Shown: one piece after another, positions 8,401 to 15,292 of the stretch
How the letters are laid out: the number at the start of each line of letters is the position of its first letter
Numbering within the stretch: the stretch's first letter is position 1
NCBI RefSeq assembly: GCF_014673495.1
Contig: NZ_CP051006.1
Location: 7,501,001-7,565,000 of the forward strand
DNA length: 64,000 nt
Source: Streptomyces griseofuscus
Lineage (GTDB): Bacteria > Actinomycetota > Actinomycetes > Streptomycetales > Streptomycetaceae
Direction of reading: 5' to 3'
Position numbers and translations under genes: made by a program
Notes under the pieces: model-generated
Databases searched by the model: none
What the model saw: only the letters and a program-made list of their open reading frames with translations
What the model was told of the DNA's origin: nothing

Positions 8401-8596
8401 CCCTCGCCGCCCCCTTGTGCGCGTGTTCCCGTGTTCCGGTGTGCGCCCCCGTCCGCGTACGGGACGTTTGTCCCGACGCGTGCAGTCTGCCGCGCCACGG
8501 GGCGGAGCACCAGTGCGCGCGGGGGCGCGCACGGCAGCGGCCCGGAGCACACGCGGCGGCGCGCCCGTCCGTCTCGTACGCCTGTGCCCCAGGGTC

Positions 8597-8615
8597 TCTT
8601 TGGGCCGCCCAAAGA
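8597..8615. promoter_or_regulatory. Perfect inverted repeat upstream of cysteine-enzyme gene
   Basis: TCTTTGGG and CCCAAAGA are perfect 8-bp arms around a CCG centre, about 100 bp before the GTG at 8714 and 200 bp from the divergent start at 8400. Its size and symmetry suit an operator for a dimeric regulator. The regulator is unknown. Confidence 0.5.
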
Positions 8616-8713
8616 TGCGTTTATGCAGGTGGGAAGCGGTCTGAAAGATGCCTATGCTCGAAAGTGCCGGCCCGCCCGAGGCGCCGTCGGCGCAGAGCGT
8701 AAGGAGCACCGAC

Positions 8714-9838
8714 GTGAGCATCACCCACCAGGCCAGGACCGGCGCCACCCTCGATGTCGACCGTACCGACCCCGCCTATCGGGACTGGCTGAAAGAGGCC
8801 GTCCGCAAGGTGCAGGCCGATGCCAACCGCTCGGCCGACACCCACCTGCTGCGCTTTCCGCTGCCCGAGCGCTGGGGTATCGACCTCTATCTCAAGGACG
8901 AGTCGACGCACCCCACCGGCAGCCTCAAGCACCGCCTCGCCCGCTCGCTGTTCCTCTACGGCCTCTGCAATGGCTGGATCCGCCCCGGCCGCCCGGTGAT
9001 CGAGGCGTCCAGCGGCTCCACCGCCGTCTCCGAGGCGTACTTCGCCAAGCTGATCGGGGTGCCCTTCATCGCGGTCATGCCGCGCACGACCAGCGCCGAG
9101 AAGTGCCGCCTCATCGAGTTCCACGGCGGTCGCTGCCACTTCGTGGACGACTCTCGGAAGATGTACGAGGAGTCCGCCCGCCTCGCGGTGGAGACCGGCG
9201 GCCACTACATGGACCAGTTCACCTACGCCGAGCGGGCCACCGACTGGCGCGGCAACAACAACATCGCCGAATCGATCTTCCGCCAGCTGGAGTTGGAGCG
9301 GTTCCCGGAGCCGGCGTGGATCGTCGCCACGGCGGGCACCGGCGGCACCTCGGCGACGCTCGCCCGCTATGTGCACTACATGCAGTACGACACCCGTATC
9401 TGCGTCGCCGACCCGGACAACTCCTGTTTCTTCGAGGGCTGGACGAGCGGTGACCCGGACGTCACCTGCGACTGCGGTTCCCGGATCGAGGGCATCGGCC
9501 GGCCGCGCATGGAGCCGAGCTTCGTGCCCGGCGCGATCGACCGGATGATGAAGGTCCCGGACGCGGCCAGCGTCGCCGCCGTACGGGCCCTGGAAGGGGT
9601 CATCGGCCGCAAGGCGGGCGGCTCCACCGGAACCGGGCTGTGGAGCGCGCTGAAGATCGTCTCCGAGATGGTGGCCGAGGGCCGTACCGGCAGCGTCGTC
9701 ACCCTGCTGTGCGACCCGGGCGACCGGTACCTCGACAAGTACTACTCGGACGAGTGGCTCGCCGAGCAGGGCCTGGACATCGTGCCGTACACGACGGCGA
9801 TCGAGACGCTGCTGACCACCGGCGTGTGGCCCGACTGA
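8714..9838 (+). CDS. cds1: PLP-dependent cysteine synthase-family enzyme, Cds1-like cysteine desulfhydrase
   Basis: A 374-residue fold-type II PLP enzyme. The Schiff-base lysine is K72 in ESTHPTGSLKHRLARS. Further motifs are ASSGSTAVSEAYFA (substrate binding), the phosphate-binding loop TAGTGGTSAT near residue 206, and GGSTGTGLW near the C-terminus. The sequence resembles mycobacterial Cds1, which degrades cysteine to H2S, pyruvate and ammonia; a cysteine synthase activity cannot be excluded from motifs. GTG 8714 is preferred to the in-frame start at 8648 because AAGGAG precedes it by eight bases. It appears monocistronic and convergent with the SRPBCC gene. Confidence 0.82.
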   Translation: MSITHQARTGATLDVDRTDPAYRDWLKEAVRKVQADANRSADTHLLRFPLPERWGIDLYLKDESTHPTGSLKHRLARSLFLYGLCNGWIRPGRPVIEASSGSTAVSEAYFAKLIGVPFIAVMPRTTSAEKCRLIEFHGGRCHFVDDSRKMYEESARLAVETGGHYMDQFTYAERATDWRGNNNIAESIFRQLELERFPEPAWIVATAGTGGTSATLARYVHYMQYDTRICVADPDNSCFFEGWTSGDPDVTCDCGSRIEGIGRPRMEPSFVPGAIDRMMKVPDAASVAAVRALEGVIGRKAGGSTGTGLWSALKIVSEMVAEGRTGSVVTLLCDPGDRYLDKYYSDEWLAEQGLDIVPYTTAIETLLTTGVWPD

Positions 9839-9909
9839 GCGGTCCGCGACCCGGTGGAGGCCTGGCGCGCTGATTCCGTGTCGCTGTCGCCGTCGCCGTA
9901 ACGGTCGGC

Positions 9910-10371
9910 TCAGGACAACCGTCGGTCCAGTGCCCCCGCCGCCTGCCGGATGGCGAGGCCCGCGCCCGGGGCGGCAAGTCGGCAGCCGAGGCGGAACGCG
10001 GCGATGCCGTCGAGGGCGAAGACCGCCCGGACACGGGTGCCGGTGCCGACGGGGGTCAGGCGCCATTCCTCGACCCAGGCGCGGGCGCCCGGGATGTTGG
10101 TCACATCGACGCGGTATGTGTACAGCTCGGGCTTCTCGGCGGCCAGGACGGTCTCCTCGAAGCGGATGCCGCCGCGCAGCCGGACCTCGCGTCCGCCGTC
10201 CGTCGACCGGGCGCGGGCCACGGCCGAGAACCACTGCGGCATGCTCGCCACGTCCTCGGCGAGGGCCTGGTAGACCAGATCCGGGGCGGCTTTCATGTCC
10301 CGGCCGAACACCAGCCGTACGGGCGCGCGGTCGACGAAGTCCGGGCCGACCGGACGCAGACGCTGGGCCAT
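9910..10371 (-). CDS. SRPBCC/polyketide cyclase-like protein
   Basis: A 153-residue single-domain START/Bet v1-like protein. The family pattern is visible as APDLVYQALAEDVASMPQWF (first helix and binding rim), central strands around VRLRGGIRFEETVLAAEKPE, EWRLTPVGTGTRVRA, and a C-terminal helix. These proteins bind hydrophobic ligands or act as cyclases; no substrate can be given. It is 103 bp downstream of the DeoR gene on the same strand and might share its transcript. Confidence 0.75.
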   Translation of the reverse strand: MAQRLRPVGPDFVDRAPVRLVFGRDMKAAPDLVYQALAEDVASMPQWFSAVARARSTDGGREVRLRGGIRFEETVLAAEKPELYTYRVDVTNIPGARAWVEEWRLTPVGTGTRVRAVFALDGIAAFRLGCRLAAPGAGLAIRQAAGALDRRLS

Positions 10372-10474
10372 GGCGGCAACCTCCTCATGAAGTCCCGCAC
10401 GGAGGTGGGGCGTTGGCGAGTGCTGGGCTTCTTCCGTGCGGACGGGCCGTGGCCGCAGCGTAGTTGACGTGGTG

Positions 10475-11368
10475 TCAGTTGTCCTCGACGCCGTCGGCGG
10501 GTTCCGCGGCGCTGTCGCCGTCGGCCTCCTCGTCGTTTCCTGCCGCGTCCTCGACGTCCGGCTCCCCGGCCACGATCAGCCGCCGCAGCCGCTCGGAGAC
10601 CTCGGTGCGTGCCTCCTGCGGCAGCCCCGAGTCGGTCACCAGGGTGTCCACCTGATCCAGCGTGGCGAACGAACTCAGGCCCACCGTGCCCCACTTGGTG
10701 TGGTCGGCGACCACCACCACGCGCCGCGCCGAGTGCACCAGGCGGCGGTTGGTCTCGGCCTCCGCCAGGTTCGGCGTGGACAGGCCCGCCTCGACCGATA
10801 TGCCGTGCACCCCGAGGAAGAGCAGATCGAAGTGGAGCGCGGCGATCGCCTGGTCCGCCACCGGGCCCACCAGCGAGTCGGACGGGGTGCGCACCCCGCC
10901 GGTCAGCACCACCGTGGCGGCGCCCTGGATCTGCCCCGAGATGCGCTGCGCCGCGTGGAAGACGTCCGCGACCCGCACCGAGTTCGTCACCACGGTCAGG
11001 TCCGGCACCTCCAGCAGATGCTGTGCGAGCGCGTACGTCGTCGTACCGCCGGACAGGGCGATCGCGGTGCCGGGGGTGACCAGGGCGGCGGCGGCCCGCG
11101 CGATGTCCTCCTTGGCCGACAGCTCCAGGCCCGACTTGGCCTCGAAGCCCGGCTCATGGGTGCTCGCCTCGACCACGGGGACCGCGCCGCCGTGCACCTT
11201 CTCCAGCACGCCCTGCCGGGCCAGCGCGTCCAGGTCGCGGCGCACGGTCATGTCCGACACCCCGAGCCTGCGGGTCAGTTCATTGACCCGGGCACCGCCG
11301 CGGCGCCGGACCTCGTCCAGGATCAGGGCACGGCGCTGCTCGGCGAGGAGGTGCTGATTCTCGCTCAC
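10475..11368 (-). CDS. DeoR/GlpR-family transcriptional regulator
   Basis: A 297-residue repressor with the N-terminal DeoR HTH (residues ~10-60; AEQRRALILDEVRRRGGARV then LGVSDMTVRRDLDALARQGV) and the sugar-phosphate-binding DeoRC domain (ALSGGTTTYALAQHL, VVTNSV, LVGPVADQAI, FLGVHGIS, VVVVADHTKWG). The last ~35 residues are an acidic Asp/Glu-rich tail. Start GTG 11368 has GGAG six bases upstream; the longer frame from 11416 lacks one. Family members respond to sugar phosphates. No carbohydrate genes adjoin it, so the target is unclear. Confidence 0.85.
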   Translation of the reverse strand: MSENQHLLAEQRRALILDEVRRRGGARVNELTRRLGVSDMTVRRDLDALARQGVLEKVHGGAVPVVEASTHEPGFEAKSGLELSAKEDIARAAAALVTPGTAIALSGGTTTYALAQHLLEVPDLTVVTNSVRVADVFHAAQRISGQIQGAATVVLTGGVRTPSDSLVGPVADQAIAALHFDLLFLGVHGISVEAGLSTPNLAEAETNRRLVHSARRVVVVADHTKWGTVGLSSFATLDQVDTLVTDSGLPQEARTEVSERLRRLIVAGEPDVEDAAGNDEEADGDSAAEPADGVEDN

Positions 11369-11644
11369 GTACGCTCCGGTCCTTTCGCCGCCAACCGTTC
11401 GACACACCCGGCGCATCCGCCTGCGAGCAGTGCGTTTGTCCGTCCGGAGGTGCGCGGGCTTCTCATCTTTTCACGGGACGGTACGGGGTGCGCCACCGCC
11501 CGGTGCCACGCTGGCGGGCGGTCGGGGGCCCCGGGTGGTGGCGCGGCGATCGGGGAGATTCTGTGACGAGCGGTGTGCAGCGGGCCGGAAACGGACATCC
11601 TGAAGCGCGCACGGACACAGGCCGTACGGCGTCACGGGGGAAGT

Positions 11645-13099
11645 GTGGAACGCGCTCAGGAACGCCCCAGCGGACAGCCGGCCGGGGGCCGCGCGCCCGA
11701 GCCGGTCGATCTCGAGTTACTGGTGCACGGGGTCGGCGGTACGACCCCGGAGGAGATGCTGGGCGACGCGCGCACCGTGCGGGTCGCGGGGGACGACACG
11801 GCGGCGGTCTTCCGGCGCGCCGAGGATGTCTCCGAGGACGTCTCCGGCGCCGGAGCGGGGCCTCGGGGTGGACCAGGGGCGCGCGGCGGGGGCGGGCCGG
11901 TGCAGGAGGCGTACGTCTGGTGCAACCTCACCTCCGGTGACGCGGGCCGCGCCCTGTGGCTGTTGCTGCTGCCGTTCATGGTGGTCAACCTCGCGCACTG
12001 GATGCGCCCCGCCGCGCCGGCCCGGCCGCGTGCCGTCCGCCTCTACGGCCTGCTGGTGCGGCTCATCGCCCTCACCCTCACGGTGCTGCTGGTGGCCGCC
12101 GCGTGCGAGGTGGCCCTCGACCTGGTGGCCTGGCAGTGCGCCGGCGCCCGCGACTGCGCCCGGCGCCATTTCTGGCTGGCCTTCCTCACCCCGGACGCGG
12201 CCCAGGGTCCCGGCGTACGCCGGTGGACGGAACTGCTCGGCACGTCCGGCGGCTGGTGGGCCCAGCCGGGACGGCGGCTCGCGCTCGCGGCGCTGGTGCC
12301 GGGCGGACTGATCCTCCTGCTCTGGTATCTGTCGCACCGCACCTGGAGCGCGTACGAGTCCCACCGGCCGCTGGTCCAGGGCCCGGCGCCGGACCCCGAC
12401 GACAGCGCCCTGGCACGGCCCGGCTTCTGGTACGGGCGCCGACTGGTGGCCCGGCTGCGCGCAGCCCATACGGCGGCCGGGCTGCTGACGATCGCCGCCG
12501 CCCTCGCCACGCCTGCGCTCCGCTTCGACCACCGGCCCGGCGGCCCTGGCGCGCTGGACACCCTCGGCGTGCTGCTGACCGCCTGTCTGCTGGCCGGGGC
12601 GGGCGTGACGGTGGCCGCGGTGTGCCGCCGGGGCCGCGACGAACACCGCGTCGACCAGCGGCTCGACCCGCACCTGCTCCGACAGCTCCCGCTCGGCGCC
12701 CTCGCCCTGCTCCTCCTCACCGCGCTCTACACCGGCTGGTCCCGCCCCGACTGGCACTCGACCGGCCGCCTCCCCGGGGCCCCGGCGTTCGGCGGCCTGA
12801 TGCTGGCGCAGGGGGCTCTGGTCGTCCTGCTCGGGTTGGTCGCCTGGGGGATGTACCGGAGCGGGGCGACACCCTCGGCTCCCACCACTGAGACCGACAT
12901 CGACTCCGCCTCGGTCCTTGGTCCCGCCTCGGTCCCTGGTCCCGCCTCGGTCCTTGGTCGCGGCTCGGGCCCGGTCCTCGGCATTGGCTCCGACCCAGCG
13001 TCCGACCCCGACCTCAGCCCCCGCTCTGACTCCGGCCTCGGTCCCGGTCCCGGCACGGACCTTGGCCCCGACCCCAGCTCCCGCTCCGACCCCGACCTA
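11645..13099 (+). pseudogene. 5' part of a membrane-bound alpha/beta hydrolase gene split by an insertion sequence
   Basis: The frame from GTG 11645 (GGGGGAA just upstream) encodes an oxyanion-type motif at the N-terminus (LLVHGVGGTTPEEMLGD, residues ~25-40) and then about six hydrophobic segments. It ends in a low-complexity Ser/Asp/Gly/Pro linker, where the IS enters after codon GAC at 13093-13095. Removing the IS and one TA copy rejoins this frame exactly with the fragment at 14044-15267, so the ancestral product was roughly 890 residues. The disrupted reading runs a few codons into the IS and stops at 13138. Function is probably lost unless each half is stable. Confidence 0.82.
12908..12961 (+). 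repeat. Three-copy 18-bp tandem repeat in the linker of the split hydrolase
   Basis: Units start at 12908, 12926 and 12944, and each reads close to GCCTCGGTCCTTGGTCCC. They encode ASVLGP-like hexapeptides, so expansion or loss keeps the frame. The repeat lies about 140 bp before the IS insertion point. Confidence 0.8.
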
Positions 13100-13121
13100 G
13101 GGCGTGTTGTGAAAGTGCTGG

Positions 13122-13655
13122 TCAAAGCCACTCGTTGATGGCTGCGACCAGCACTGTCGCTTCGTAGCGGACGGCGAGTTTGTCGTACCGAGTGGCGACG
13201 GCCCGGTGGCGTTTGAGCCGGTTGATCCCGCACTCGACCGCGTGCCGCTGCCTGTAGTCGTCCTTGTCGAACGCCGGTGGACGCCCGCCGCGCGAGCCGC
13301 GCTTGAGGCGGTTGCGGACGCGGTCCGCAGGGACTGGGATGGTGGCTTTGATGCCGCGTCTGCGCAGGTAGGAGCGGTTGCTGCGGGAGTCGTACGCCTT
13401 GTCGGCCCGCACCCGGTCCGGCCTCTTGCGCGGCCTGCCGAGTCCCAGCCTCGGAACCCGGATGGCTTCCAGGACCGCTTCGAACTGCGGGGAATCGCCC
13501 CGCTGTCCAGCCGTGATCACGACGGACAAGGGCTTCTGCCCCTGCTCGACCGCGAGGTGGATTTTGCTGGTCAGCCCGCCGCGGGATCGTCCGAGACCGT
13601 GGTCGGCCGGCTCGACGAAGATCCCGCCGGGCGGTTCCTTCTGGAGATCCCCCTT
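13122..13655 (-). CDS. IS5-family transposase, downstream frame (OrfB)
   Basis: This frame is read after a -1 shift at the A4G5 tract (13649-13657). It continues the transposase with KGDLQKEPPGGIFVEPADHG, the second catalytic aspartate in VRADKAYDSRSNRSYLRRRG and the catalytic glutamate in AVECGINRLKRHRAVATRYD, completing the DDE triad begun in OrfA. About 177 residues lie in this frame; a fused product would be about 290 residues, normal for the family. The first in-frame ATG/GTG-type start is at 13529, too late to include the whole domain, which favours frameshifting over independent initiation. Confidence 0.85.
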   Translation of the reverse strand, partial: KGDLQKEPPGGIFVEPADHGLGRSRGGLTSKIHLAVEQGQKPLSVVITAGQRGDSPQFEAVLEAIRVPRLGLGRPRKRPDRVRADKAYDSRSNRSYLRRRGIKATIPVPADRVRNRLKRGSRGGRPPAFDKDDYRQRHAVECGINRLKRHRAVATRYDKLAVRYEATVLVAAINEWL

Positions 13656-13996
13656 TTCACCGCGCCGGCAGCGTGCTGGTGAGCCCGGCAGACGGTGGAG
13701 TCGACGTTCACGTCCCAGGTGACCAGGCCCTCCGCATCGGCCTCGGCCTGGAGCTGGGTGAGGATCCTCGCCCAGGTGCCGTCCCGCTGCCAGCGCCGGA
13801 ACAGGTCATAAACCCGGTCCCACGGCCCGTAGCGTTCGGGCACGTCACGCCATGGGGCACCGGTCCGGGTCCGCCACCGTATGCCGTCTATCAGCTGCCG
13901 CCGCGTCCACACCTGCGGACGACCCGGCTTGATGCCTTGCGGCAGCAACGGCTCAAGCCGGGCCCACTGGCCGTTCGTCAGATCCCCACGTCCCAC
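13571..13996 (-). CDS. IS5-family transposase, upstream frame (OrfA)
   Basis: A 141-residue frame starting MGRGDLTNGQWARLEPLLPQ, with the IS5 N-terminal domain (WTRRQLIDGIRWRTRTGAPW, RYGPWDRVYDLFRRWQRDG) and the first catalytic aspartate in WDVNVDSTVCRAHQHAAGA. After the A4G5 run it reads unrelated residues and stops at 13571, so only the portion before 13657 is conserved. This is the usual arrangement of two-frame IS5-family transposases, expressed by -1 frameshift. Confidence 0.87.
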   Translation of the reverse strand: MGRGDLTNGQWARLEPLLPQGIKPGRPQVWTRRQLIDGIRWRTRTGAPWRDVPERYGPWDRVYDLFRRWQRDGTWARILTQLQAEADAEGLVTWDVNVDSTVCRAHQHAAGAVKRGISRRNRPAGSSSSRPTTVSDDPAAG

Positions 13997-14043
13997 GAAA
14001 GGTGATCATCAACGAACAAGATCCACTTTCGCAACAGACCCTA

Positions 14044-15267
14044 GCCCTTGACCTCAGCGCCGGACCTGGCCCCGGACCCGACCCCCGTCCCACCTCTCAC
14101 CCCCGCCCCACCCCCAGCACCCACGGTCTCGGTGGACCCGCTGCCGCGTTGGTCGGTTGTGTGTTGGGTGGGGTGATGTCCGGTGGGGTCGCGCAGCGGG
14201 TGGCGGACTGGCTGGATGGGGCCGGGGGTGCCATTTCCGGGCCGTCGGTGGTGTTGATCTGGCAGGCGTCCATGATTCCGCCGCTGCTCGCGGTGCTGCT
14301 GGGGGTGGCCGTGCGGCTCGCCGCCGGGACCGCGCGGCTCGCCCGTGTCGAACGCGACCGCGTACGCCGGGAGCATCCCGGGGAGGCCGAGGACCCGGCC
14401 CGTACTCGTGCCATCGCCCACGCCCGGGCCATGGCCGCCCTCACCGACCGCGCCCCGCTCGTCCTCACCGTGCTCTCCGCCGCCGCCCTGGTGCTCGGCG
14501 GCGTGGCGCTGGCCGGGGCCCTGGTCAGCGGGCGGTCGCCGGACGGCGCGGCGGGCGGCACCGCGGCGGTCGTACAGATCGCCGCCGGGATCTCCCAGGG
14601 CCTTGGCTCATGGCTGGTCGGGCTCGGCTTCCTGTTGTTCGTCACCTGGGGTCGGCGCGCCTACAAGGACCGCGGCGCCCGGCGCACCGTCGGCATCCTG
14701 TGGGATGTCGGCACCTTCTGGCCGCGCGCCGCACACCCCTTCGCACCCCCGTGCTACGCCGAGCGCGCGGTGCCCGACCTGACCTGGCGGATGGCGACCT
14801 GGACCGAGGCGACCGGGGGCCGGCTGGTGCTCTCCGGTCACTCCCAGGGCAGTGTGCTCGCCGCGGCGGCGGCCTGGCAGCTGACGCCGGCCACCCGGGC
14901 GCGGATCGCGCTGCTGACGTACGGCTCACCGCTGGAGCGCTTGTACGGCCGCTGGTTCCCGGCCCACTTCGGGCCCGCGGCGCTCGCCGGGCTGCACCGG
15001 GACATGGCGTGCTGGCACAACCTCTACCGCCGCACCGACCCGATCGGCGGCCCGGTCCGGCTGCCCGTCGACGACCAACCACCCGTCGACCGGCCGCCGT
15101 TGCGAGACCCCCTCACCTACGGACGCACCCCCGAGCACCCGCTCCCCACGCCGATCCTGGGCCACTCCTGCTACCAGAGCGACCCGGCCTTCGCGCAGGT
15201 ACGGGCGGACCTGCTGACCCGCCTGCACACCGAACTCCCGGCTCCACGCGGGGAGTCGGCGACCTGA
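14044..15267 (+). pseudogene. 3' part of the IS-split membrane hydrolase gene (nucleophile half)
   Basis: This fragment continues the Pro/Gly-rich linker and has four or so hydrophobic segments. It then carries the alpha/beta-hydrolase nucleophile elbow LVLSGHSQGSVLAAAA, where the serine is the expected catalytic residue, and LLTYGSPLERLYGRWFP. Together with the HGVGG motif in the upstream fragment, this describes a membrane-anchored lipase-like protein. A GTG at 14002 inside the IS is in frame with it, so a truncated product could be initiated from IS sequence, though only a weak GAAAGG precedes it. The hydrolase core is now split across two fragments. Confidence 0.82.
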
Positions 15268-15292
15268 TGCCCCCGCCCGGCTACGGCGCTGC

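Larger units (their letters stand above)
13100..14041 (-). mobile_element. Complete IS5-family insertion sequence (IS427-like), 942 bp
   Basis: The ends are imperfect inverted repeats: left GGGCGTGTTGTGAAAGTG, and right end on the opposite strand GGGTCTGTTGCGAAAGTG. The element is flanked by TA direct repeats at 13098-13099 and 14042-14043 within a CTAG context, the target type of IS427-like members of the IS5 family. It carries a two-frame DDE transposase on the minus strand and interrupts the hydrolase gene in the same relative frame. It looks intact and recent. Confidence 0.93.

Noticed and set aside
14002..15267. Independent intact hydrolase gene starting at GTG 14002
   Set aside because: The first codons come from the IS, and the frame joins exactly to the upstream fragment when the IS is removed, so it is the 3' part of a split gene.
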